Of a DNA stretch of 64,000 bases, positions 34,110 to 42,582 are shown in pieces. A program made the position numbers and the translations under genes. Below the pieces are notes generated by a model. That model was not told the origin of the DNA, did no database searches, and was given only the letters and a program-made list of their open reading frames with translations. The DNA lies in the NCBI GenBank assembly GCA_965603495.1, contig CBFDDF010000003.1:186001-250000 (forward strand), written 5' to 3'. The stretch is from Thiomicrorhabdus sp965603495. GTDB taxonomy: Bacteria > Pseudomonadota > Gammaproteobacteria > Thiomicrospirales > Thiomicrospiraceae. The first letter of the stretch is position 1. Each line of letters opens with the position of its first letter.

Positions 34110-34132
34110 ATTTAAACGTTTAAATTAAACGA

Positions 34133-34411
34133 TTAAGAACGACTAGTCACTTCTAGTAAGTGATAACCAAACTGAGTTTTAACAGGCCCTTCAACAGATC
34201 CAATTTCAGCGCTGAAAACCACTTTATCAAATTCTGGAACCATCATACCAGGGCCAAACTGACCTAAGTCACCACCGTTTCCACCAGATGGGCAGTTAGA
34301 ATGCTCTTTTGCAACATCCGCAAAATCTGCTCCATTGGCAATTTGATCTTTCAATTCGTTACATTTCTCTTCTGAATCTACCAAAATATGACGCGCAGTT
34401 GCTAAAGCCAT
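34133..34411 (-). CDS. ppiC: Parvulin-type peptidyl-prolyl cis-trans isomerase
   Basis: 92 residues, one complete cytoplasmic parvulin domain without signal peptide: RHILVDSEEKCNELKDQI, FADVAKEHSNCPSGGNGGDL, GQFGPGMMVPEFDKVVFS, TQFGYHLLEV. Accelerates proline isomerisation in proteins. GGAAGG before the ATG. Confidence 0.93.
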   Translation of the reverse strand: MALATARHILVDSEEKCNELKDQIANGADFADVAKEHSNCPSGGNGGDLGQFGPGMMVPEFDKVVFSAEIGSVEGPVKTQFGYHLLEVTSRS

Positions 34412-34636
34412 GAGACCTTCCTTTATTTACATTTAATTAATTTTTAAATCGGTGATTAAAATGCTTTGGATGGAGAACCTACAACGTTTATTGTCTATTC
34501 TCGCATTAACCGTACAAACACTCTTTTACCTACGTTAAAATCAAATATAAGGTCTTTCGCGTCACATTCAAGGGTTAACTTTCTCTTTTACTATTTTATT
34601 TCTGGTTTTTTATGCATTTCTCGCAAAATGCTCATT

Positions 34637-34642
34637 TATAAT
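34637..34642 (+). promoter_or_regulatory. -10 element of the mevalonate operon, near-leaderless
   Basis: TATAAT ends seven bases before the mvaA ATG, and no ribosome site is visible between them. If this is the true -10, the mRNA would begin at or within a base of the start codon. The -35 is weak. Confidence 0.4.
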
Positions 34643-34649
34643 AAGTCCT

Positions 34650-35705
34650 ATGACTGATATTAAACAAAGCACAAAAATGCAATATGCCTCTATCCCAATG
34701 CAATCCGTTGGCCCTTTTAAACTGATTGGCGATGTTGAAGTAGACGATCTCATGGTCCCGTTGGCAACCTATGAAACCCCTCTATGGCCATCGGTTGCGC
34801 GAGGCGCTCGAGTCGCAGCACATTCTGGCGGTATTCGTGTCACCGTGGTCGATGAACGCATGACACGCTCTATTTTATTAGAAGCCCCTAATGCGGGTGT
34901 TGCCACTTTACGTTTAAGAGATATTCAAAGTCGCCATGCCGATTTGCAAGCGGTGGTTTCTCAAAGCAGTCGTTTTGCCAAATTATTAGACACTCACTTT
35001 CAAGTGGTCGGTAATCTCATCTACTTACGTTTGGAGTTTAATACGGGTGATGCTTCTGGTCATAATATGGTCACCAATGCCGCGGACAAGCTGATTCCAT
35101 GGATTTTAGACACCTATAGCGATTTGAAATATGTCTCTATTTCTGCGAACTACTGTACCGACAAAAAGGTTTCTGCCGTCAATGGTATTTTGGGACGCGG
35201 TAAATATGTGGTCTGCGAAACGACGATTCCCAGAAAATTCTGTAAACGTTTCCTGAAAACTACGCCAGAAGCTTTAGTTGACTTACATATTAAAAAAGAC
35301 CTAATCGGTAGTATTATTTCTGGTGGTTTAAGAAGCGCTAATGCCCATGTGGCAAACATGTTGTTAGGCTTTTATTTGGCGACAGGTCAAGATGCCGCCA
35401 ATATAGTGGAAGGTTCTCAAGCCATTAACCATTGCGAAGTCACGCCTGATGGTGATTTGTATTTCTCAACGACACTGCCAAATTTAATAGTCGGTACCGT
35501 TGGTAATGGCAAAGGATTAGATTTTGTTTTAGACAATTTAGAACAATTGGGCTGTACCCAAAAAGATGTCGAACCTGGCGTGAATGCCCGTCGTTTAGCT
35601 TGTATCGCAGGTGCCACGGCCTTCTGTGGTGAACTCTCTTTACTGGCGGCGCAGACGAATCCCGGCGAACTGATGGAAGCGCATATCAAACTAGAGCGCA
35701 GTTAA
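34650..35705 (+). CDS. mvaA: Hydroxymethylglutaryl-CoA reductase
   Basis: First committed step of the mevalonate pathway: HMG-CoA plus 2 NAD(P)H to mevalonate. 351 residues, catalytic domain only, no membrane anchor. Motifs are class-I-like: E42 in TYETPLWPSVARGARV, TGDASGHNM (132-140), NYCTDKKVSAVNGILGRGK (168-185), SANAHVANMLLGFYLATGQD and GTVGNGKGLD. A histidine near the C-terminus (EAHIKLERS) matches the catalytic His. First gene of a six-gene operon; the next start directly follows its stop. Confidence 0.92.
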   Translation: MTDIKQSTKMQYASIPMQSVGPFKLIGDVEVDDLMVPLATYETPLWPSVARGARVAAHSGGIRVTVVDERMTRSILLEAPNAGVATLRLRDIQSRHADLQAVVSQSSRFAKLLDTHFQVVGNLIYLRLEFNTGDASGHNMVTNAADKLIPWILDTYSDLKYVSISANYCTDKKVSAVNGILGRGKYVVCETTIPRKFCKRFLKTTPEALVDLHIKKDLIGSIISGGLRSANAHVANMLLGFYLATGQDAANIVEGSQAINHCEVTPDGDLYFSTTLPNLIVGTVGNGKGLDFVLDNLEQLGCTQKDVEPGVNARRLACIAGATAFCGELSLLAAQTNPGELMEAHIKLERS

Positions 35706-36746
35706 ATGACTTTATCTAAAGCTGACTTCGCTTCGCTTCAAGTAATGCAACGTAAACAAGACCATATCGATGCTGTACTGCACGACCCCCTAGTAGAACG
35801 TCAGCAAGGTGGTTTTGAGCAGATAAGGTTAACGCACCGAGGGCTACCGGAATGTGACTTCAGCCAAATAGATACCAGCAGCCAGTTTTTAGGAAAAACC
35901 ATCTCCTTCCCTTTTCTGATTGCCTCCATGACGGGTGGCGCCGCCAATAACTTGGGAAACATTAACCGTCATTTAGCAGAGGCCGCTGAGATTTGCCAAG
36001 TACCAATGGCGGTCGGTTCTCAACGCGCCATGATCTTAGATGATGCCGCCAAGCAAAGTTTTACTTTACGTCAATACGCCCCAAACACCCCACTCATTGC
36101 CAACTTAGGCGCGGTTCAACTTAACTATGGTTTTGGCGTCGATGAAGCTAGGCGTGCCATTGAGGTACTTCAGGCTGACGCGCTGTATTTACATCTCAAT
36201 CCTTTGCAAGAAATCATTCAACCCGAAGGTGATACCAATTTTGCAGGACTGGTCGATAAAATCCATCAACTGACACATCAGATTGAAGTGCCCATTATCC
36301 TTAAAGAGGTTGGCGCGGGATTATCCCCTAAAGACATTGAACTCGGCCTGCAAGCAGGCATAACGTACTTTGACGTAGCGGGCCGAGGCGGAACCTCATG
36401 GAGTCGTATCGAAGCGCATCGCGCAGATAACCCGCTTGGTTTCACTTTCCAAGATTGGGGTTTAACCACCGTCGAGGCTTTACAACTGAGCCAGGCCTAT
36501 CAATCGAAAGGTACTTTTATTGCCAGTGGCGGCATACGTAACGGTATCGACATGGTAAAAGCTGTTATAATGGGCGGTCGTTTGTGCGGTGTCGCCGCGC
36601 CTTTATTGGCACCCGCGCTAGAATCCACCGAAAAAGTGGTTCAAACGATTGAACAATTTAAACAAGAGTTTGTCACAGCACAATTCTTGTTAGGCATCGA
36701 CAATGTGGATGCCTTGCATTTGAATAGCGCTTTACTGCTGCCTTGA
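35706..36746 (+). CDS. fni: Type 2 isopentenyl-diphosphate delta-isomerase
   Basis: FMN- and NADPH-dependent interconversion of IPP and DMAPP. 346 residues. Family blocks: KQDHIDAVLHDPLVERQQGGF, the FMN-site MTGGAANNLGNINRHLAEAA, VGSQRAM, LKEVGAGLSPKDIEL, DVAGRGGTSWSRIE and ASGGIRNGIDMVKAV. Starts on the base after the mvaA stop, consistent with translational coupling. Confidence 0.93.
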   Translation: MTLSKADFASLQVMQRKQDHIDAVLHDPLVERQQGGFEQIRLTHRGLPECDFSQIDTSSQFLGKTISFPFLIASMTGGAANNLGNINRHLAEAAEICQVPMAVGSQRAMILDDAAKQSFTLRQYAPNTPLIANLGAVQLNYGFGVDEARRAIEVLQADALYLHLNPLQEIIQPEGDTNFAGLVDKIHQLTHQIEVPIILKEVGAGLSPKDIELGLQAGITYFDVAGRGGTSWSRIEAHRADNPLGFTFQDWGLTTVEALQLSQAYQSKGTFIASGGIRNGIDMVKAVIMGGRLCGVAAPLLAPALESTEKVVQTIEQFKQEFVTAQFLLGIDNVDALHLNSALLLP

Positions 36747-36831
36747 ACTCCTGAGAAATTTTCTTGAGGTTTAAGCCTTTTAAGTCAGTAAAGAAATAAG
36801 AATCATTTAAGAAAAAGAATCCATTCTCACT

Positions 36832-38001
36832 ATGAAAGTAGGTATCGATTTACTCCATTTTGCGACTGCAAACTACTATCTAGGATTAGATACTTTTGCA
36901 GCCGAAAAAAATATTGATGTAGATAAGTTCTATGTCGGCATTGGACAAGAGAAAATGTCGATTGCATCGCCAGATGAAGATATCGTCAGTTTGGCAGCCA
37001 AAGCTGCGGCACCCATTTTACAGAAAATCGATTCTAATGAGATTTCTGCTGTGCTATTTGCCACCGAATCAGGGGTTGACCAATCGAAGTCGGCAGGCGT
37101 TTTCCTGCATGGCCTTCTGAATTTGTCTAACCGTTGTCGTGTCGTAGAGTTTAAGCACGCCTGCTATGCTGGCGCGGCTGCCTTACAGATGGCCACAGCA
37201 CTGGTCAGAGCCAACCCGAAAGAGAAAATCCTCGTGATAGCGGCTGATGTTGCCAAATATGATCTGGATACTTCGGGGGAAGCAACTCAAGGTTGTGGTG
37301 CCGTCGCGATGCTGGTCACTGAATCTCCGCGCATTCTTGAAATCGAGTCTGGCTCAGGCTACTACACTGACGATGTTATGGATTTCTGGCGCCCCAATAG
37401 CAGAACAACTGCACTGGTGGATGGCAAATATTCAACCAAAGTCTACCTAAACAGCCTGAAACAGGTTTGGGAACACTTTACAGAATCGACTGGCAAAAGC
37501 TTTACCGACATTGATTACTTCTGTTATCACATCCCTTTTACCAAGATGGCTGAAAAAGCGCATCAAACCTTGGTGAAAAAAGCGGGTGTAAAATTAACTC
37601 AAGCGCAGTTTGAAGCACAAACATTACCGGGCCAACTGTATAACCGTATTATCGGTAACAGCTACAGCGCTTCACTATTTATCAGTTTCATCTCGTTATT
37701 AGACAACCTAACTGATAACATTGAAAATAAACGTGTGAGTTTCTTTAGTTATGGTTCTGGCTGTGTCGCCGAGTTCTTTACGGGTGTTATGCAACCAGGT
37801 TATCAAGCCGTTTTGATGACTACAAACCATAAAGCCCAAATCGACAATAGAACCCCTCTAACCTACACTCAGTATTTAGAATTCCATCAACAGATGGGAG
37901 CTACAGATGAAAATGTCGTTTTTGATGTTAACAATCGAGGGCCTTACCGCTTGGCTGGCATTAAAGACCACAAACGCTATTATGAAAAAACGGACAATTA
38001 A
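36832..38001 (+). CDS. mvaS: Hydroxymethylglutaryl-CoA synthase
   Basis: Condenses acetyl-CoA with acetoacetyl-CoA to HMG-CoA. 389 residues, normal bacterial length. Catalytic triad candidates: E79 (FATESGVDQSKS), C111 (EFKHACYAGAAAL) and the histidine of FCYHIPFTKMAEK. Residues 79 and 111 fall at the same numbers as in the Staphylococcus enzyme. Third operon gene. No acetoacetyl-CoA thiolase gene is in the window. Confidence 0.94.
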   Translation: MKVGIDLLHFATANYYLGLDTFAAEKNIDVDKFYVGIGQEKMSIASPDEDIVSLAAKAAAPILQKIDSNEISAVLFATESGVDQSKSAGVFLHGLLNLSNRCRVVEFKHACYAGAAALQMATALVRANPKEKILVIAADVAKYDLDTSGEATQGCGAVAMLVTESPRILEIESGSGYYTDDVMDFWRPNSRTTALVDGKYSTKVYLNSLKQVWEHFTESTGKSFTDIDYFCYHIPFTKMAEKAHQTLVKKAGVKLTQAQFEAQTLPGQLYNRIIGNSYSASLFISFISLLDNLTDNIENKRVSFFSYGSGCVAEFFTGVMQPGYQAVLMTTNHKAQIDNRTPLTYTQYLEFHQQMGATDENVVFDVNNRGPYRLAGIKDHKRYYEKTDN

Positions 38002-38020
38002 TCGTTAAGCGAGACGCCCT

Positions 38021-39067
38021 ATGAAAACGCTCTGCTCTGTGCCGGCTAAATTGATACTCTCTGGTGAGCATGCCGTTTTATATCAATGCCCAGCCCTGAG
38101 CATGGCGATTGACTTGCCGACCTATTGTGAATGTGAATACACGCCCAATACATTGTTTTCAGTCACGGTCGAACTGGTCAACTTCCAACAAAAGCACTGT
38201 TTCCCCTATGATCTCTGGCAAAAAATTGCCATCGAAACAGAAAGCCGTTACCGATTGTTTGAACAACAATCAGGCGCGATTCAAGCCGTCTTGACCAAAC
38301 CCATTGACCTGGTTCTCAACACCCTCTTTCATTTTGAAGAACTCTGCCCACTAAAACCCGGTGACTGGCAATTTAAAATTCACTCGGAAGCGCCTATCGG
38401 TAGAGGCATGGGCAGTTCTGCCGCTGTCATCATCAGCCTTTTAACATCTCTTATAACACATCACCGTTTTAATCTTTCGGACGACGGACTACTCGCATTA
38501 GCACGACGCATTGAGTGTCGGCAGCATGGTCAATCGAGCGGCATTGATCCAGCCACACTCATCTATGGTGGACTCTTACAGTATCAATCCAATCTACCGA
38601 TACAGCGTATTAATGCGCAAAAACTCAATGCCTGGCTGATTGATACCGGAAAACCCTTAAGCACCACAGGACAATGCGTTGCGCAGGTCAAACAACACTG
38701 GGCTAATGACAAAGCATGCTGGAAAAGCTTTAAAAATGTTACCCAAAAACTGGTACAAGCTTGGTCAGAGGAAGACTCGTTAGGTTTTAAAAGAGGAATT
38801 CGAAAAAATCAGAAATTGCTCTTTAAACTAGGCGTAGTCCCTGCCAAGGTTCAAGGCTTTATCGACAGACTGGAAAGCCAACATCATGCCGCTGCGAAGA
38901 TTTGTGGTGCTGGCAGCGTATCGGGCGACAATGCAGGTATGGTTCTATGCATTTCTGAGACCCCTCCTTATACACTGTGTGAAACCTACGGTTATGAATG
39001 TCGCCCCTTACAGCTACAAACCAAAGGCATTGAATGTAATGTCATTCAACTTGCACAGATTGACTAG
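38021..39067 (+). CDS. GHMP kinase, probably mevalonate kinase
   Basis: 348 residues. GHMP motifs: SVPAKLILSGEHAVLYQCPAL (motif 1), PIGRGMGSSAAVIIS (ATP loop, motif 2), KICGAGSVSGDNAGMVL (motif 3). SSGIDPATLIYGG resembles the SGID segment of mevalonate kinases, which argues for that step rather than the next, but the assignment between the two kinases of this operon is uncertain. Confidence 0.75.
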   Translation: MKTLCSVPAKLILSGEHAVLYQCPALSMAIDLPTYCECEYTPNTLFSVTVELVNFQQKHCFPYDLWQKIAIETESRYRLFEQQSGAIQAVLTKPIDLVLNTLFHFEELCPLKPGDWQFKIHSEAPIGRGMGSSAAVIISLLTSLITHHRFNLSDDGLLALARRIECRQHGQSSGIDPATLIYGGLLQYQSNLPIQRINAQKLNAWLIDTGKPLSTTGQCVAQVKQHWANDKACWKSFKNVTQKLVQAWSEEDSLGFKRGIRKNQKLLFKLGVVPAKVQGFIDRLESQHHAAAKICGAGSVSGDNAGMVLCISETPPYTLCETYGYECRPLQLQTKGIECNVIQLAQID

Positions 39068-40138
39068 ATGCCCCTTGCACAAGATATGAAATCCCCCTCC
39101 CCCTTAACATGGCAAAGTGTCGCACCTGCCAATACCATGATATTAGGGGAACATAGTGTCGTTTACGGCCATCCGGCGATTGCCTGTGCGCTCAATCAGT
39201 TCATCTATATTGATTGGCAAAGTCGCCCTGACCGTGAAATTCATATTTACTCAGCACTGGCTGACCACATTACCAATATTCAAAACTTGCTAACTCAAGC
39301 ACAAGCAATTCACCCCCAATTGAAATTTGTCTGCCATGCGCTTGCAGCCTTTGCAGATCGATTACCTTTTGGACTGACGATTCGTATTCAAAGTGAATTT
39401 TCATCGACTATTGGCCTAGGAAGTTCTGCGGCCGTATTAGCGGCCATGCTCAGTGGTTTAAACCAAATATCTCAGCAACAGAAATCCATTCCTGAACTTT
39501 TTGAAATCGGTCATTCTATTATCTTAAAGATTCAAGGGCGGGGGTCTGGTGCAGACTTGGCCGCGAGTTTAAGCGGAGGTGTAATTTATTTTCAGCCGCA
39601 CTCCGATCAACAGCCACTAGAGATTAAACCACTGACTCAGTTGAATCAGGACTTTCCAGTCACCTTGATTTATGCTGGTTATAAAACCCCAACCTCAGAA
39701 GTTCTAGGACTCGTCGCCGAACAGTGGCAAACTCAACCAGCCGCTTTAGCCGCCCTCTATCAACAGATGGGGCAAACCACTCTGGCGGCTTTTGAAGCCT
39801 TACAACAGCAAAACCTAACACTGTTTTATAGCCTTTTTAAAACGTACCAAGCCTTAATGACGCAACTGGGTGTGAATGATGCCACGCTGTCATCTTTAAT
39901 CGATGTTTTGTCAGCTTGCCCAAGTATTCACGCAGCTAAAATATCAGGCTCAGGACTTGGAGATTGCGTCATCGGTTTAGGCTCTGTAGAAAACTGTCCA
40001 GATTCAAGCAAGACAACCCTTCTGGCCTACCAACAACTACAAGTTAATATCACTCTGCAGGGTGCGTTGACTCGCTCTATACCTTGCGAAAATAGATCAA
40101 AAACAGACCATAAAAACGGACTCAACCAGCATGGATAA
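39068..40138 (+). CDS. GHMP kinase, probably phosphomevalonate kinase
   Basis: 356 residues. Motif 1 APANTMILGEHSVVYGHPAI, ATP loop SSTIGLGSSAAVLAAML, GRGSGADLAASLSGG (the SGxDxAAS pattern of phosphomevalonate kinases) and motif 3 KISGSGLGDCVIGLG. By elimination it should phosphorylate mevalonate 5-phosphate. It starts directly after the previous stop and overlaps mvaD by 8 bases. The two kinases could be swapped in function. Confidence 0.72.
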   Translation: MPLAQDMKSPSPLTWQSVAPANTMILGEHSVVYGHPAIACALNQFIYIDWQSRPDREIHIYSALADHITNIQNLLTQAQAIHPQLKFVCHALAAFADRLPFGLTIRIQSEFSSTIGLGSSAAVLAAMLSGLNQISQQQKSIPELFEIGHSIILKIQGRGSGADLAASLSGGVIYFQPHSDQQPLEIKPLTQLNQDFPVTLIYAGYKTPTSEVLGLVAEQWQTQPAALAALYQQMGQTTLAAFEALQQQNLTLFYSLFKTYQALMTQLGVNDATLSSLIDVLSACPSIHAAKISGSGLGDCVIGLGSVENCPDSSKTTLLAYQQLQVNITLQGALTRSIPCENRSKTDHKNGLNQHG

Positions 40139-41159
40139 ACAGCGCCAACAACAAAATTTTGTGCATCAGGTCATTGGACACCACCCTGAAAGCGCTCCTA
40201 AACTCACCGCTGTCAAACAGAATGGCAAAGGTATCGCGCCTGTCAATATTGCACTGAGCAAGTATTGGGGAAAACGCGATGAGGTCTTGAACTTACCAAT
40301 GAATGGTAGCGTCTCTATCAGCCTACCCGGCCTGGGGACAGAAACCACAATTCAGATTTCTAAAGTGGCGCAAGATTCAGTGAGGTTAAATGGTGAATTA
40401 TTAGAACCCTCCAACCCGTTTGCTAAACGCCTATCCCATTTTTTAAATCATTTCAGAGCACCCAATACTTTCTTTGAGGTTGCCACGATTAATACGGTGC
40501 CAACTGCAGCAGGCCTGGCTTCTTCGGCCTCAGGCTATGCTGCACTGGTCTTGGCATTAGATGACTTGTTTGATTGGCAACTCGCACCTCAACAACTCTC
40601 ATTACTGGCTCGTTTAGGCAGTGGCAGTGCCAGTCGCTCACTGTTTCCAGGATTTTCTATTTGGCATAAGGGTCAACAGGCAGATGGCATGGACAGTTTT
40701 GCAGAGGCGATCGAAACCACCTGGCCTGGTCTTTGTGTCGGTTTGGTTAAGGTGAATACTGCCCAGAAACCGATCAGCTCGACTTTAGGCATGCAGAACA
40801 CCGTTAACAGCTGTGATTTATACCAGGCCTGGCCAAAGCAAGCTGAAAAGGATATGGCGAAAGTCTTACAAGCGATTCAATACCAAGACTTCAACCTGCT
40901 CGGTCAGACCGCTGAGCATAATGCTTTAAGTATGCACGCTACTATGATGGCGACTTGGCCACCGATTGTCTATTGGCAACCTGAATCGGTCGCTGCAATG
41001 CAAACCGTTTGGCAGTTAAGAGAACAAGGTGTTGCCGTCTATTTTACGATGGACGCAGGACCTAATCTTAAATTGCTGTTCCCAGAAACAGAAAAGCCTG
41101 CAATTAAGCAGGCTTTTCCAGAACTGTCGATTATCGAACCTTTTAAGACAAATCGTTAA
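40131..41159 (+). CDS. mvaD: Diphosphomevalonate decarboxylase
   Basis: ATP-dependent decarboxylation of mevalonate 5-diphosphate to IPP, the last step of the pathway. 342 residues. NIALSKYWGKRDEVLNLPMN, VSISLPGLGTETTIQ, PTAAGLASSASGYAALVLAL and FTMDAGPNLKLL (catalytic Asp region) are all characteristic. Two near-copies of the 12-bp palindrome and a terminator-like hairpin (41092-41117) fall within the coding sequence. Confidence 0.95.
   Translation: MDKQRQQQNFVHQVIGHHPESAPKLTAVKQNGKGIAPVNIALSKYWGKRDEVLNLPMNGSVSISLPGLGTETTIQISKVAQDSVRLNGELLEPSNPFAKRLSHFLNHFRAPNTFFEVATINTVPTAAGLASSASGYAALVLALDDLFDWQLAPQQLSLLARLGSGSASRSLFPGFSIWHKGQQADGMDSFAEAIETTWPGLCVGLVKVNTAQKPISSTLGMQNTVNSCDLYQAWPKQAEKDMAKVLQAIQYQDFNLLGQTAEHNALSMHATMMATWPPIVYWQPESVAAMQTVWQLREQGVAVYFTMDAGPNLKLLFPETEKPAIKQAFPELSIIEPFKTNR
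40719..40730. repeat. ACCAGGCCTGGT near-copy in mvaD
   Basis: ACCTGGCCTGGT, one mismatch; encodes T-W-P-G-L. Confidence 0.55.
40822..40833. repeat. ACCAGGCCTGGT near-copy in mvaD
   Basis: ACCAGGCCTGGC, one mismatch; encodes Y-Q-A-W-P. Confidence 0.6.
41092..41117. terminator. Terminator-like hairpin inside the 3' end of mvaD
   Basis: AAAAGCCTGC-AATTAA-GCAGGCTTTT, a perfect 10-base stem with A and T tails, about 13 codons before the mvaD stop. A second hairpin GTTAAACC-AAC-GGTTTAAC (41155-41173) overlaps the stop codon but lacks a T-tract. sspB converges from the other side. Confidence 0.5.
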
Positions 41160-41231
41160 ACCAACGGTTTAACGTGGCCGTTCAAGACAGCCGTTGTTAA
41201 AAGTTCCATAATCACCTCTATTTAACAATCG

Positions 41232-41687
41232 CTATTTGACGATTGATAAGCTAGGCTTCTTTTTATCAGAAGACGACTTTGCTGCCGTCTTTGCTGAATC
41301 CGTTTTCTTTTCTACTGCAGACAGTCGTGGGCTGGTTTCCAAGACTTCTTCCTTACCATCCAAAAGTTCTTCAGGATAAGGCTCCGGCGGAAACGGCATG
41401 CCTTGGCCATTTTCACGTGCAAAAATAGCTAAAACAGCTTCTGGTGGAAAGCCTAAGGTGGTTTCAATACCGCCAAAACGTGCCTTAAAGGTAAACCAGC
41501 CATTCGCCATCGATAACCCCACCACTGCTGATGGCGCCAAATTCAGAACGATAACACCATCCTGAACATGAGCTTGTGGCACATCTACGCCTGGATAATT
41601 AGCGTCAACCTGAACATGGGGTGTCCAGTTATTGTCAACGATCCAGTCATACATCGCACGAATAATATAAGATCGATTAGAAATCAT
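41232..41687 (-). CDS. sspB: ClpXP protease specificity-enhancing factor SspB
   Basis: Adaptor that delivers ssrA-tagged proteins to ClpXP. 151 residues from the ATG at 41685-41687. The substrate-binding domain has RSYIIRAMYDWIVDNNWTPHV, VILNLAPSAVVGL and NGWFTFKARFGG. An acidic, disordered linker leads to the C-terminal PSLSIVK, the equivalent of the ClpX-binding XB motif. Operon with sspA (32 bases upstream gene end). Confidence 0.94.
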   Translation of the reverse strand: MISNRSYIIRAMYDWIVDNNWTPHVQVDANYPGVDVPQAHVQDGVIVLNLAPSAVVGLSMANGWFTFKARFGGIETTLGFPPEAVLAIFARENGQGMPFPPEPYPEELLDGKEEVLETSPRLSAVEKKTDSAKTAAKSSSDKKKPSLSIVK

Positions 41688-41718
41688 CACAACAACCTGT
41701 TAAAAGCAAAAAAACCGA

Positions 41719-42357
41719 TTAGATAACATCTCGCATATCAATTTCGTCATCCGACAAACTTTCTACGAACATTTCACGCCCTAATACTTTTTCAGCGTAA
41801 TCAACGATAGGCTTAGCAGATTTAGGCAGTTCAATGCCTAAAGAAGGTAAACGCCATAGCAATACTGCCATACTGATATCGACTAAAGAGTAGTCCTCAT
41901 TCATAAAGTATGGCTTGTGATCAAATACTGGAATCAGTTGAATAAGACGCTCTTGCAAGTTTCTACGAGCCACTTTAACAGCCGCTTGGTCATCACTATT
42001 GGCAATAGTGTCTACCAGAGGATACCATTCCGTTTCAATTTGACGCAACATTTGACGTGAACGCGCTTTAGAAATCGGATCAACTGCCATGAGTGGAGGG
42101 TGTGGGAAACGCTCATCTAAATATTCGATAATGACCTGTGGATCATATAAAACCAACTCACGGTCTACCAGAGTCGGCAAAGTACCATAAGGGTTCAATT
42201 CAAGTAAATCTTCTGGCATATTATCGACATCCACTTCAATGATTTCAATTGGGATATCTTTCTCTTTTGCTACTAGACGCACACGGTGTGAGCTAGGGCT
42301 TTTAGAATCAGAAAACAAAACAATGACCGAACGCTTGGTAACTGGAATTTCAGACAT
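41719..42357 (-). CDS. sspA: Stringent starvation protein A (GST-fold RNA polymerase-associated)
   Basis: 212 residues from the ATG at 42355-42357, seven bases after AGGAG (an upstream TTG is not needed). Thioredoxin-like N-terminal domain (SVIVLFSDSKSPSSHRVRLVAKEK, NPYGTLPTLVDRELVLYDPQVI, EYLDERFPHPPLM) followed by the helical GST C-terminal domain. SspA has no GST activity and binds RNA polymerase. The sspA-sspB pair is standard in gammaproteobacteria. Confidence 0.93.
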   Translation of the reverse strand: MSEIPVTKRSVIVLFSDSKSPSSHRVRLVAKEKDIPIEIIEVDVDNMPEDLLELNPYGTLPTLVDRELVLYDPQVIIEYLDERFPHPPLMAVDPISKARSRQMLRQIETEWYPLVDTIANSDDQAAVKVARRNLQERLIQLIPVFDHKPYFMNEDYSLVDISMAVLLWRLPSLGIELPKSAKPIVDYAEKVLGREMFVESLSDDEIDMRDVI

Positions 42358-42509
42358 GAACAACTCCTAAATATATGGGGAATCAAGAGCTTCAAATGAA
42401 ACTCTCATTGCTTTAGAAAACAAAACACTGTTTGTAGTATACACCCCCTGTCAAGCCCCCTATTTTTACTAAGAGCTTGATGCGTCGAAAAACATGACGG
42501 AGTAACTTG

Positions 42510-42521
42510 ACCAGGCCTGGT
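42510..42521. repeat. ACCAGGCCTGGT palindrome, copy 13
   Basis: Exact copy downstream of epmA, between it and sspA. Extension TTGACCAGGCCTGGTCG. Confidence 0.9.
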
Positions 42522-42582
42522 CGTTTATAAAAGAGGTTAAAACACTTCGACTAAAAGCAAACAAATCCGAACAATCCCTTGA

